Source: Zooshikella sp050749885
GTDB lineage: Bacteria > Pseudomonadota > Gammaproteobacteria > Pseudomonadales > Zooshikellaceae
NCBI RefSeq assembly: GCF_050749885.1
Contig: NZ_JBOIUB010000001.1
Span: 992,001 to 1,056,000, forward strand
DNA length: 64,000 nucleotides
Reading direction: 5' to 3'
How positions within the stretch are numbered: position 1 is the first letter of the stretch; the number at the start of each line of letters is the position of its first letter. Below the pieces are notes generated by a model. The model was not told the origin of the DNA and searched no databases. It worked only from the letters and a program-made list of their open reading frames with translations. The translations under genes were made by a program, and so were the position numbers. Positions 1-8,571 of this stretch are shown one piece after another.

Positions 1-1
1 T

Positions 2-100
2 CCTGATGCTAATGTTGTCGGTAAAGCCATTTATATTTGGATGCACTGGCCTAGTTGGGGGCAGTTGCCAAGCTTTAAAAATAATGGTGCCATTCAATAG
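2..100 (+). CDS. lepB: Signal peptidase I, C-terminal end (partial)
   Basis: Only the last 32 codons are in the window; the gene continues off the left edge. The visible reading frame ends in residues such as VGKAIYIWMHWPSW, which matches the conserved C-terminal box of LepB, where the periplasmic domain closes with a GKA..IW..W pattern. LepB cleaves signal peptides from exported proteins at the outer face of the inner membrane. It lies directly upstream of the DUF4845-rnc-era-recO block, its usual place in Pseudomonas-type gammaproteobacteria. The catalytic Ser/Lys residues lie outside the window, so activity cannot be judged. Confidence 0.85.
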   Translation, partial: PDANVVGKAIYIWMHWPSWGQLPSFKNNGAIQ

Positions 101-127
101 TAAGGTGCCATTCGTCTTATGATGCTG

Positions 128-148
128 ACTACCGAGTAGTTTTTTTTT
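128..148 (+). terminator. Rho-independent terminator after lepB
   Basis: A 5-bp stem (ACTAC/GTAGT) with a three-base loop is followed at once by eight T residues, 28 nt after the lepB stop codon. The stem is short but the T-tract is strong. It may only partly separate lepB from the downstream operon. Confidence 0.55.
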
Positions 149-183
149 AGAAGTTTAACGTTCATAGCATAAAATTTGCAAAA

Positions 184-208
184 TGGGTCTATTTTTGTAG
201 TAGACCCA
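184..208 (+). other. Hairpin in the leader of the DUF4845-rnc operon
   Basis: A perfect 7-bp inverted repeat (TGGGTCT/AGACCCA) encloses an 11-nt loop. It lies about 50 nt upstream of the DUF4845 gene. No T-tract follows, so it is more likely a leader stem than a terminator. RNase III, encoded by the second gene, autoregulates by cleaving its own leader in E. coli, so this stem is a candidate target. That last point is inference. Confidence 0.3.
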
Positions 209-254
209 GTAGATTAACTATTTTTGGTTCAATCATTGAAAAAGAGATGATGCT

Positions 255-626
255 ATGAAGCTAATGCATAAACAACAAGGAATGACGCTAGCGGGCTGGT
301 TATTTGTATTTGTGGTAGGGGGCTTTGCAGTATTGTGCACACTAAAAATGCTACCTCATTACCTGGATGATATGGCCATTGGTAGGGTGCTAAACAATTT
401 AAATCGGCCCGATATTGGTTCTGCCTCACCCAATGAAATTAGAGATTTAATCAGTCGAGGATTTCAGGTTAACAGCATTCGTGATATTCCTAAAGATGCT
501 GTTAAAGTGAAGCGGCAAGGTGGCGTGGTTAATGTTGCCATCAACTATGAAAAGCGTGAACACTTGTTGGCAAATATTTATGTTGTTTTAACCTTTGAAC
601 ATAATTGGAATACGCAGACTAAGTGA
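255..626 (+). CDS. DUF4845 domain membrane protein
   Basis: This 123-residue protein has a single N-terminal transmembrane segment at about residues 13-31, preceded by a short basic stretch with a pilin-like look (QQGMTLAGW). A small periplasmic domain follows. The family (DUF4845) is commonly found between lepB and rnc in pseudomonads and relatives, but its function is not known. The stop codon overlaps the GTG start of rnc, so the two genes are probably translationally coupled. The start ATG at 255 follows an AAAGAGATG-like purine run. Confidence 0.8.
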   Translation: MKLMHKQQGMTLAGWLFVFVVGGFAVLCTLKMLPHYLDDMAIGRVLNNLNRPDIGSASPNEIRDLISRGFQVNSIRDIPKDAVKVKRQGGVVNVAINYEKREHLLANIYVVLTFEHNWNTQTK

Positions 627-1312
627 AGAAGTCATTAACACCACTCAGTAAAAAGCTTGGATATCACTTTAACGACTCATCGCGTTTATTACTTGCGTTG
701 ACACACCGTAGCTTTGGTGGTCAGAACAATGAACGCTTGGAGTTTCTGGGTGACTCTATTGTTAACTTTGTCATTGCTGAAGAGCTCTTTCGTCGTTTTC
801 AAGAAGCGAAAGAAGGACAGTTAAGTCGACTGCGTGCACGTTTAGTGCGTGGGGCTACATTGGCAGAAATTGCCAAAGAGTTTGGCTTGGGGGATTTTTT
901 ACGGTTAGGTTCAGGTGAGCTTAAGAGTGGTGGCTTTCGTCGAGAATCAATCCTAGCAGATGCCTTAGAGGCTATCATTGGAGCAATGTATCTTGACGGA
1001 GGCATGGAAGCCTGCCGACAAAGTGTGCTCAAATGGTTTGAGTCTCGGCTGGAGAAGCTTTCTCTGGAAGACACGCAGAAAGACCCTAAAACAAGACTGC
1101 AAGAGTTTTTGCAGTCCCGACAAGAAGCCTTACCTCAGTATGATGTGATTAGTATTGAAGGTGAAGCGCATGCCCAAACGTTTACCATCGAGTGTAATAT
1201 TTCAATGTTGCAAGATAAAACCATTGGTATAGGTTCTAGCCGCCGGGGAGCTGAGCAGCAAGCGGCTCGAAAAGCGCTTGAGCATTTAGGAGTAGATAAA
1301 GCTAATGGTTGA
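623..1312 (+). CDS. rnc: Ribonuclease III
   Basis: RNase III cleaves double-stranded RNA, including the rRNA precursor and structured mRNAs. The protein is 229 residues, the usual length. The signature motif ERLEFLGDS lies at residues 37-45 and carries the catalytic acidic residues. A dsRNA-binding domain occupies roughly residues 155-226 and ends with SSRRGAEQQAARKALEHL. The GTG start overlaps the stop of the upstream DUF4845 gene as GTGA, and the 3' end overlaps era by 8 nt. This is the standard lepB-rnc-era-recO arrangement. Confidence 0.97.
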   Translation: MKKSLTPLSKKLGYHFNDSSRLLLALTHRSFGGQNNERLEFLGDSIVNFVIAEELFRRFQEAKEGQLSRLRARLVRGATLAEIAKEFGLGDFLRLGSGELKSGGFRRESILADALEAIIGAMYLDGGMEACRQSVLKWFESRLEKLSLEDTQKDPKTRLQEFLQSRQEALPQYDVISIEGEAHAQTFTIECNISMLQDKTIGIGSSRRGAEQQAARKALEHLGVDKANG

Positions 1313-2225
1313 TAGTAATCATTCAAATACAAATAACCAGTGTGGATTTGTAGCTATTGTCGGTCGACCTAATGTAGGTAAATCGACATTAATGAATCGT
1401 ATTCTTGGACAAAAACTAAGTATCACTTCGCGTAAGCCACAAACAACCCGACACCAAATTCTTGGTATTAAAACGGAAGGTAACGTACAGGCAATATATG
1501 TTGATACGCCAGGGCTTCATAAAAGCGGAAAAAAGGCTATCAACCGATATATGAATCGAGCAGCCAGTTCAGCGATTAAAGATGTTGATGTAGTCATCTT
1601 TATGATTGACCGCAACCGCTGGACGGATGAAGATCAAATGGTACTTGACCAGCTCCAAGGAATACAATGTCCACTTATTGTTGCTATTAACAAAGTGGAT
1701 AAGGTCAATGATAAAGAGCAATTGCTGCCTTTACTGGATGAGTTAGCCAAGCGAATACCTCATGCTGAACTAGTTCCAGTGTCCGCTAAAACAGGCGCTG
1801 GTGTTGAACAGCTTGAGGCTGCGACAGCCGTACATTTACCAGAAAGCATTCACTTCTACGAGGAAGACCAGCTAACTGATCGAAGCTCTCGTTTTCTTGC
1901 TGCAGAGTTAGTACGAGAAAAGGTTATGCGTCAGTTGGGGGATGAAATTCCTTATCAAATCACGGTTGAAATAGAAGAGTTTAAGCAAGATGGAAAAATT
2001 CTTCGTATCAGTGCATTGATTCTTGTTGAAAAAGATGGGCAAAAGGCCATTGTTATTGGCGCAAAAGGTGCTCGATTAAAATCCATTGGTCACGATGCAC
2101 GGCTAGATATGGAGCGGTTGTTTAATAGCCAGATAATGCTCAACCTGTGGGTTAAAGTCAAAGGTGGCTGGTCTGATGATGAGCGTGCATTACGCAGTCT
2201 AGGGTATGATGATTTCAGGCAGTAA
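1305..2225 (+). CDS. era: GTPase Era
   Basis: Era is an essential GTPase that binds the 3' end of 16S rRNA and assists 30S subunit assembly. The 306-residue protein shows the P-loop GRPNVGKS at residues 20-27, the G3 motif DTPGLH, the G4 motif NKVD, and a C-terminal KH RNA-binding domain with GAKGARLKSIG. It starts inside the end of rnc (8-nt overlap). Its TAA stop is followed immediately by the recO ATG, so rnc, era and recO are very likely one transcript. Confidence 0.97.
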   Translation: MVDSNHSNTNNQCGFVAIVGRPNVGKSTLMNRILGQKLSITSRKPQTTRHQILGIKTEGNVQAIYVDTPGLHKSGKKAINRYMNRAASSAIKDVDVVIFMIDRNRWTDEDQMVLDQLQGIQCPLIVAINKVDKVNDKEQLLPLLDELAKRIPHAELVPVSAKTGAGVEQLEAATAVHLPESIHFYEEDQLTDRSSRFLAAELVREKVMRQLGDEIPYQITVEIEEFKQDGKILRISALILVEKDGQKAIVIGAKGARLKSIGHDARLDMERLFNSQIMLNLWVKVKGGWSDDERALRSLGYDDFRQ

Positions 2226-2945
2226 ATGACTGTTGCGTTAGTAACTGGCTATGTATTACATCAGCGCCCCTATCGAGAAAATAGCGCTTTAGTTGATTTG
2301 ATCACTAAAGAGCAGGGGCGTTTAAGCGTTATTTGTAAAACGGCAAAAAAACAAAGACATCAAAAATTACCTACCTTACAGCCTTTTGTTTCCTACTGGT
2401 TTCAACTCAAAAAGCAACAAACACTTTTAAGTTGTTATCATTGGGAAACAAATATGTCTCCCTTAAATTTAAATGGAGAAGCACTATATTGTGCTTTTTA
2501 CTTAAATGAATTGTTGTATCGCTTACTCCCAAGTCATGATACATCAACAGATATTTTTCAACTTTATACACAAACACTTAAGTCATTAGCTGTTGCCAAG
2601 AGTACACTAGATATAGTATTACGACTTTTTGAAAAACAGTTACTTATTGCACTGGGTTATGGTTTACCACTGTTAAATGAAGCCGAAAGTGATGCTTTTA
2701 TTGAGTCAGCACAGATTTATTGTTTTGTTACAGAGTTGGGTTTTATAAAAGCAACAAAAGAAGAGTCATCTCAACAAGCACATCGTTGTTTTCTTGGGAA
2801 GGATTTACTGGCTATTGCAGAAGATAATTATCAGCAAGATAGTACACGTCGATCTGCTAAGCGTTTGATGAGACTGGCTCTGAATGATTTATTAGGTGGT
2901 AAACCACTCAATAGTCGTGCACTTTTTCCAGTGAAGCGTAAATAA
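2226..2945 (+). CDS. recO: DNA repair protein RecO
   Basis: RecO loads RecA onto SSB-coated DNA together with RecR in the RecF pathway of gap repair. The 239-residue protein begins with the typical N-terminal OB-fold segment (ALVTGYVLHQRPYRENSALVDLITKEQGRLS). The middle region has the helical family pattern (AFYLNELLYRLLP...LFEKQLLIALGYGLPL). Start and stop are contiguous with era, with zero spacing. The C-terminal region is divergent, as is usual for this family. Confidence 0.93.
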   Translation: MTVALVTGYVLHQRPYRENSALVDLITKEQGRLSVICKTAKKQRHQKLPTLQPFVSYWFQLKKQQTLLSCYHWETNMSPLNLNGEALYCAFYLNELLYRLLPSHDTSTDIFQLYTQTLKSLAVAKSTLDIVLRLFEKQLLIALGYGLPLLNEAESDAFIESAQIYCFVTELGFIKATKEESSQQAHRCFLGKDLLAIAEDNYQQDSTRRSAKRLMRLALNDLLGGKPLNSRALFPVKRK

Positions 2946-2958
2946 TAAGGATAAAGCA

Positions 2959-3711
2959 GTGATTCCATTTCAACGAATACAGTTAGGCGTAAATATTGAT
3001 CATATTGCTACGATACGTCAGGCTAGAGGTACACGCTATCCTGACCCAGTTCAGGCTGCACTGCTTGCGGAGGAAGGTGGTGCTGATGGGATTACTGTGC
3101 ATTTAAGAGAGGATCGACGTCATATTCAGGAAAGAGACATTACTATCTTGAAGCAGGTTTTACAGACACGAATGAATCTGGAAATGGCTGTTACTGAAGA
3201 AATGCTGGTTTTTGCCGCTAAGATTTTGCCAGAACATGTCTGCTTGGTACCTGAAAAGCGACAAGAGCTAACAACTGAAGGTGGACTGGATGTTGTTAAA
3301 CATTTTGAGCAAGTAAAGCAGGCTTGTCAGCGACTTTCTGCTCATCAGAGTGAAGTCTCGTTATTTATTGATCCTGATATAGCACAAATTGATGCGGCTA
3401 TTGAGTGTGGTGCGCCTGTCATTGAGTTGCATACTGGAGCTTTTGCTGATGCAGAAGGTAATGGCGAACAGCAGCATGAATTTGATCGAATTAAGCAAGC
3501 AGCAAAATATGCTGCAGATAAAAGCTTAATTGTTAATGCGGGTCATGGTCTGAATTACCAAAATGTTGAAGTGATTGCAGCTTTGCCCGAAATTAATGAG
3601 TTAAATATTGGGCATGGTATTGTTGCTCGTGCGCTATTTACAGGGCTGAAAAGTGCAGTGACGGAAATGAAGCAATTAATGCTGCAAGCGCGAGGTTACG
3701 TTAAAGCATGA
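2959..3711 (+). CDS. pdxJ: Pyridoxine 5'-phosphate synthase
   Basis: PdxJ condenses 1-deoxyxylulose 5-phosphate with 3-amino-2-oxopropyl phosphate to give pyridoxine 5'-phosphate, the last ring-forming step of vitamin B6 synthesis. The 250-residue protein shows the family N-terminus LGVNIDHIATIRQARGTRYPDP and the TIM-barrel motifs GGADGITVHLREDRRHI, VNAGHGLNY and ELNIGHGIVARA. It starts with GTG, with an AAGG ribosome-binding site 8 nt upstream. Its 3' end overlaps the acpS start as ATGA. Confidence 0.97.
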   Translation: MIPFQRIQLGVNIDHIATIRQARGTRYPDPVQAALLAEEGGADGITVHLREDRRHIQERDITILKQVLQTRMNLEMAVTEEMLVFAAKILPEHVCLVPEKRQELTTEGGLDVVKHFEQVKQACQRLSAHQSEVSLFIDPDIAQIDAAIECGAPVIELHTGAFADAEGNGEQQHEFDRIKQAAKYAADKSLIVNAGHGLNYQNVEVIAALPEINELNIGHGIVARALFTGLKSAVTEMKQLMLQARGYVKA

Positions 3712-4085
3712 TTATTGGGGTAGGGACTGATATTGTAAAAATTGAGCGTATTGCAGATGTAGAACTGCGTCTGGGGGCTCGTTTTGCGCGTCGTATTTTA
3801 ACGCCAAGCGAGTTACAGCGTTATCAGTCTCACCCTAAACCCACAGCCTTTTTAGCCAAACGATTTGCAGTGAAAGAGGCTGCGGCTAAAGCACTAGGGA
3901 CAGGTATTGCGCAGGGTGTTTCCTGGCAACATATTCATATTAATAATAATGATTTGGGTGCCCCTATATTACACTTTTCGGATCGGGCATTAATAATGCT
4001 GGAAAAGTTAGGTGGGAAACATTGTCATGTTTCCCTTGCCGATGAGCAGGATTATGTTGTTGCTTTTGTGGTGCTGAGTGCATGA
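3708..4085 (+). CDS. acpS: Holo-[acyl-carrier-protein] synthase
   Basis: AcpS transfers the 4'-phosphopantetheine arm of CoA to apo-ACP, activating it for fatty acid synthesis. The 125-residue length is normal. The signature motifs are IGVGTDIVKIERI near the N-terminus, with the metal-binding Asp, and FAVKEAAAKALGTGI, with the catalytic Glu-Lys region. The start overlaps the pdxJ stop by 4 nt. This closes the rnc-era-recO-pdxJ-acpS operon. The next gene is on the opposite strand. Confidence 0.97.
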   Translation: MIIGVGTDIVKIERIADVELRLGARFARRILTPSELQRYQSHPKPTAFLAKRFAVKEAAAKALGTGIAQGVSWQHIHINNNDLGAPILHFSDRALIMLEKLGGKHCHVSLADEQDYVVAFVVLSA

Positions 4086-4165
4086 CAATAGTAAAAGACT
4101 TAGTAATTTACTGGTTTTTATACATAGAGTGACGGGGCTCAAAGCTTAGTTTTTGCATTAATTTT

Positions 4166-7000
4166 TTATTGAGCCGTCTGATATTTTTTATTCCACTGTA
4201 ATAATTGTTCAGTTTGTTCAATTAACTCTTCCATTGCACTGGCGACTTTTCTTCGTTCTTCTTTATTGTTCTCTGCTGCCTTTAAAATAGACTCCATGTC
4301 ATGACAGGCTTGACGAAGTAATGGAACACCGCAATAACGTGTAGCTCCATGAAGTCGATGGACCTGTTCAAGTAATTTATCCCAATTTTTTTCTCGATAA
4401 AGTGAGCGAATTTCATCCCTGTCTTGTTCTAAGCCTGCAAGTAACATATTCAGCATATCTTGTGCTAAATCCTCTTTTCCTCCGGCTAATTTAATGCCCT
4501 GAGCGATATCGACAATACCAGAACTATCATGGGTAGAATGATGTGAAGAAGTTGTATGCTCATCAGCACTTTCTAGTGGCGCCACATGGAGTCCAGTCCA
4601 TTTCTTTATGACGTGCTGAAGTTGGTTCTCATTGATAGGCTTGGTCATATAGTCATCCATGCCTGCCAGTAAAAGCTGCTTTTTTTCTTCCGCTAAGGCA
4701 TGGGCTGTGAGGGCTATGATGGGAATACGGCGTTCACCAAGCTCTCGTTCTCGAATACGCTTAGTGGTTTCCAGACCGTCCATGCCTGGCATTTGAACAT
4801 CCATAAAAATTAAATCAAAGTGGTATTGCTTGGTTTTTATAATCGCCTTTGTGCCTGAGTCAACAGCCGTGACTTTAGCACCTAAGTCTTCGAGCAAGGC
4901 TGATACTAATTTTAAATTAGCAGGGTTGTCATCAACTGCCAGGATATGTGGCTGTCGAGTAATAGCCTGGTTTATCCGCTTAGCAACATGTTGGTGTTTG
5001 CTTCCTGGGGTACAGGGTTGATCCATAATGAAATAGGATAAAGCACGATATAACCGGTTGTAGCATAAAGGTTTCACGATACATAAAGCATTATTATTAT
5101 TTTCCAATAGACGATTAATTGAGGCCTCTTTATTGGTACTAGCCAAAATAATTAAATGCGTATTTCGGTTCGCGGCGGCTTTTAATAATTGGCGGATAAC
5201 ATCTAAATCAGTATATGAAGGGTGATGACTGACTAACGCAATATCATAAGGGTTGCGATCATAGCGTGCTTGCTCAAGAAGTTGTGTTAGTTCGTTAGGA
5301 TCATGACATTGCGTAACATCCAGATCAAAATCGCGGAGCAAGTGCATAATGGCCTGAGCAGCAAGCTCATGATGTTCATACATAATAATCCGGCTGCTAG
5401 ATAAGGCCGGAAAATGCTCTTTAATGGCAGGTTCATTTGCAATTGGCACAGTGATCGTAAACCAGAATGAGGAACCTTTACCCAGCTCACTTTCAACGCC
5501 CACTTCACCCTGCATTTTTTGTGCTAAATGTTTGGAGATAACTAAACCTAAGCCTGTTCCCCCAATGTTTCTTGTGGTTGATGTGTCGGCTTGAGAGAAA
5601 GCTTTAAATAGTTCATTTTGCTGTTCTTTGGAGAGGCCAATGCCAGTGTCAGTTACACTGATTCTTATAGTCACTTTGTTATCTTTTTCATCTTCTAACA
5701 TGGCTCGAATAACAATAGAGCCATCATTGGTAAATTTAATGGCATTACTCACCAGATTAGTGAGAATTTGTTTTAAGCGAAGCGGATCTCCAATAAGCTG
5801 AGTCGGCGTATCTGAGTATATTAAGGGGACGAGTTCCAGTGATTTATCATGAGCAGCAGGTGCGAGGATTGTTAAAACTTCTTCAATACTTTCTCGCAAG
5901 TTCATTGGAATACTTTCAAGCTCAAGTTTACCGGCTTCAATTTTTGAAAAATCTAATACATCATTAATAATGGCAAGTAGATTTTCTGAAGATTTTTGTA
6001 TCGTTGATAAATATTCGCGTTGGCGCTCAGTCACTTTGGAACGAAGTAATAAGTTGGTAAAGCCAATAATGCCATTGAGTGGTGTTCTGATTTCATGGCT
6101 CATGTTGGCTAAAAACTCTGATTTAATTCGACTGGCCTCTAAGGCTTCTTTTCGTGCCATATCCAGTTCGATGTTTTGAATTTCAATCGTTTCTAGTGTT
6201 TCTTGTAAGTCTTTGGTTGACTGTTCAATATTTTGTTGCATTTCTAAATGTGCGCGTTGCAATGAAGCAACCATGGCATTAATGCCAGACTCTAAGGTTT
6301 TTAGCTCACCAGCCGTTTCAGAGTTTATGCGTGTATCAAGGTTGCCATCACGGATATGGGCAACGGCATTGATAATTTTTTGTAATGGCTCAGTAATATG
6401 AATTCCTAAACGGAAGGCAAGAAACAGGTTGATTAATATCCCAGAAATAATTAACAGGGTGCTGGCTAGAATAGTTTGGTATTTTTTTAACTCTGTATTT
6501 GCTCGGGAAAACTCAACTTCAATCCAACCTAAAAATACGCGTTTACTTGAAAGCTGGGTATTATTCCTTAGATCTTGATTAAGCGTATGAGCCTGTCTTG
6601 TGAAAACAGGAAGAGCAATATGAATGGTATCTTTTTGAATAGTGATTTGCTGGCTATTGGGAGGATGTTTCATGTTGGATAAATGCTGCGTTAGCATTCT
6701 TGGTCCGGCATGAATCACGGGCTGTTTTTCATGAGAGTAAAGTGTAATTGAACGAACGTCGTTTTTTTCTAATGCTGAGCTAGCGAGACGTTGTAACAGC
6801 TTATTATTTTCAAGTTGTAGGCCGTACTCACTCATCGGTACAAGTTGTTCAACCGTTGCTTGGCTGCGTTCCAGCAGCAATGTATCCAGATCATTTAGGC
6901 GGGCAATAGTAAAAAAGACACCTAGTACCAGTGATATGGTAATCGTTGGTAGTAGTGCTAAAGCGAAAACTCTATTTTTTAAGCCCTTATTACGAAACAT
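4166..7000 (-). CDS. barA: Hybrid sensor histidine kinase BarA/GacS
   Basis: This is the membrane sensor that, in relatives, phosphorylates the response regulator UvrY/GacA and controls the Csr/Rsm small RNAs. The ATG at 7000 is preceded by AAGGA and gives 944 residues. In order, the protein has transmembrane helices near residues 12-35 and 178-200 with a periplasmic loop between, a HAMP domain, a HisKA domain with MSHEIRTPLNG (phospho-accepting His near 302), an HATPase domain (NLVSNAIKFTN, GTGLGLVISK), a degenerate receiver, a true receiver with FMDVQMPGMDG (Asp near 733), and a C-terminal Hpt domain with VHRLHGATRYCG (His near 880). Acyl-carrier synthesis on one side and cysM-rlmD-relA on the other fit the Pseudomonas-type neighbourhood. 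Confidence 0.95.
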   Translation of the reverse strand: MFRNKGLKNRVFALALLPTITISLVLGVFFTIARLNDLDTLLLERSQATVEQLVPMSEYGLQLENNKLLQRLASSALEKNDVRSITLYSHEKQPVIHAGPRMLTQHLSNMKHPPNSQQITIQKDTIHIALPVFTRQAHTLNQDLRNNTQLSSKRVFLGWIEVEFSRANTELKKYQTILASTLLIISGILINLFLAFRLGIHITEPLQKIINAVAHIRDGNLDTRINSETAGELKTLESGINAMVASLQRAHLEMQQNIEQSTKDLQETLETIEIQNIELDMARKEALEASRIKSEFLANMSHEIRTPLNGIIGFTNLLLRSKVTERQREYLSTIQKSSENLLAIINDVLDFSKIEAGKLELESIPMNLRESIEEVLTILAPAAHDKSLELVPLIYSDTPTQLIGDPLRLKQILTNLVSNAIKFTNDGSIVIRAMLEDEKDNKVTIRISVTDTGIGLSKEQQNELFKAFSQADTSTTRNIGGTGLGLVISKHLAQKMQGEVGVESELGKGSSFWFTITVPIANEPAIKEHFPALSSSRIIMYEHHELAAQAIMHLLRDFDLDVTQCHDPNELTQLLEQARYDRNPYDIALVSHHPSYTDLDVIRQLLKAAANRNTHLIILASTNKEASINRLLENNNNALCIVKPLCYNRLYRALSYFIMDQPCTPGSKHQHVAKRINQAITRQPHILAVDDNPANLKLVSALLEDLGAKVTAVDSGTKAIIKTKQYHFDLIFMDVQMPGMDGLETTKRIRERELGERRIPIIALTAHALAEEKKQLLLAGMDDYMTKPINENQLQHVIKKWTGLHVAPLESADEHTTSSHHSTHDSSGIVDIAQGIKLAGGKEDLAQDMLNMLLAGLEQDRDEIRSLYREKNWDKLLEQVHRLHGATRYCGVPLLRQACHDMESILKAAENNKEERRKVASAMEELIEQTEQLLQWNKKYQTAQ

Positions 7001-7400
7001 AAACAATCCTTTAGGGATTAAAATTTGATCACACTACTTATCAAGTAAGCCTTACTACTGCCTAAAAAACGATAGGCTAGGTTGGTGTGTTAACTTATGG
7101 GTGTTATGTGATCAACTATCTGGTCGCAATTGGAGTATAGCGTTATTGAGCGGGGATTAAGCCATGACTCTGAAAAGGGTGCAAGTTTATAACCCTTAGC
7201 ATTGCGTTTTAAGGGATAGGACATATACCAAAATGATCCAACTGTATTATTTTAAATAGCTTAGAAGAATAACCATATAGTTAATCAGTATTAACATTTA
7301 ATGGTTAGGGTAGGTACCATTTGTGGTATTACAGGATAAGCCATGTAGCGATACAGGCTTGATTGAAGAACTGTCTTGGTTATCAGAAGGACTTTCGGTT
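7001..7400. other. Divergent intergenic region between barA and cysM
   Basis: This stretch must hold the promoters of both barA (leftward) and cysM (rightward). I see a short CCCTTA/TAAGGG inverted repeat at 7193-7215 but no confident operator. A reading frame upstream of the chosen cysM start, from GTG 7323, is open but does not resemble cysteine synthase. Confidence 0.4.
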
Positions 7401-8294
7401 GTGCAGAGTGACTATCCTACCATTGACTCGTTGATTGGTAATACACCATTGGTTCGCTTGCAACGGTTAAGTGCAGGTTATAACAATACCATTCTATTGA
7501 AAATGGAAGGACAAAACCCCGCTGGCTCGGTAAAAGATAGACCTGCACTCAGCATGATTAATGAAGCAGAGCAACGGGGGTATGTGCATCCCGGTGATAC
7601 ATTGATAGAGGCCACAAGTGGTAATACGGGCATCGCCCTGGCCATGGCGGCAGCAATCAAAGGCTATCGCATGGTTTTAATTATGCCCGAAAATATGACC
7701 GCAGAGCGGCGGGCAGCAATGGCTGCCTATGGAGCCGAGATTATTCTGGTCAATAAAGAAGAAGGTATGGAAGGTGCCAGGGATTTAGCTGAACAGATGC
7801 AAAAAGAAGGTAAAGGGGTGGTGTTAGATCAGTTTGCTAATGAAGATAACCCGCTTGCTCACTTTAAGGGAACAGGTCCAGAGATTTGGCAGCAAACCCA
7901 AGGACAAATAACACATTTTGTCAGTGCAATGGGGACAACAGGCACGATAATGGGGACGTCGAGATACCTTAAAGAAAAAAATCCAGCAATAGAAATTGTT
8001 GGTTTGCAGCCTGAAGAAGGCTCTGCCATTCCGGGAATTAGACGCTGGCCTGAAGCTTACTTACCTAAAATTTTTGATGCCTCTCGCGTTGATCGAGTAC
8101 TTGATATTGCTCAACGGGAAGCTGAAAGCATGACTCGACGTTTAGCACAGCAGGAAGGAATACTTTGTGGTATTTCCTCTGGTGGCGCTGTTGCTGGAGC
8201 CCTTCAAGTAGCATCAGGCGTAGAAAATGCCACAATCGTAGCGATTATTTGCGATCGAGGAGATCGATATCTATCAACAGGTATCTTTAGCTAA
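7401..8294 (+). CDS. cysM: Cysteine synthase B (O-acetylserine sulfhydrylase B)
   Basis: CysM makes cysteine from O-acetylserine and sulfide or thiosulfate using pyridoxal phosphate. The sequence shows IGNTPLVRLQRL, NPAGSVKDRPALSM with the PLP-binding lysine at about residue 45, EATSGNTGIALAMAAA, and a C-terminal GISSGGAVAGA and IICDRGDRYLSTG, all diagnostic of CysM. I start it at GTG 7401, preceded 9 nt upstream by AGAAGGA. This gives 297 residues and aligns with the family N-terminus (YPTI..IGNTPL). A longer in-frame GTG start at 7323 would add 26 unrelated residues. Confidence 0.95.
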   Translation: MQSDYPTIDSLIGNTPLVRLQRLSAGYNNTILLKMEGQNPAGSVKDRPALSMINEAEQRGYVHPGDTLIEATSGNTGIALAMAAAIKGYRMVLIMPENMTAERRAAMAAYGAEIILVNKEEGMEGARDLAEQMQKEGKGVVLDQFANEDNPLAHFKGTGPEIWQQTQGQITHFVSAMGTTGTIMGTSRYLKEKNPAIEIVGLQPEEGSAIPGIRRWPEAYLPKIFDASRVDRVLDIAQREAESMTRRLAQQEGILCGISSGGAVAGALQVASGVENATIVAIICDRGDRYLSTGIFS

Positions 8295-8571
8295 AGCCAT
8301 TAAAACTTTGGGGCATCAACCTATATTTTTGTTTAAAGCGTTTAGGGCTGCCTCATTTAGCTATTTTGTTTATAATGGTGCGGTTAGTAACAATGATAGT
8401 GTTAGCATTGGAAATAATGTAAAACACTAAACCATGCCGCTTGATTAGACTTCAACCCTTTGAGGGTGTAGTGAAATACAGCAATTGCTACACATACCCC
8501 TTGTAATATCTTCTCAGTGCGGGTAGTGATTATAACAGTATTGGGAATAGCTGCTTTTTAGCTTACTCACT

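Noticed and set aside
7323..7400. N-terminal extension of CysM from GTG 7323
   Set aside because: The added residues do not resemble CysM, and GTG 7401 has a better-placed AGAAGGA and aligns with the family N-terminus.
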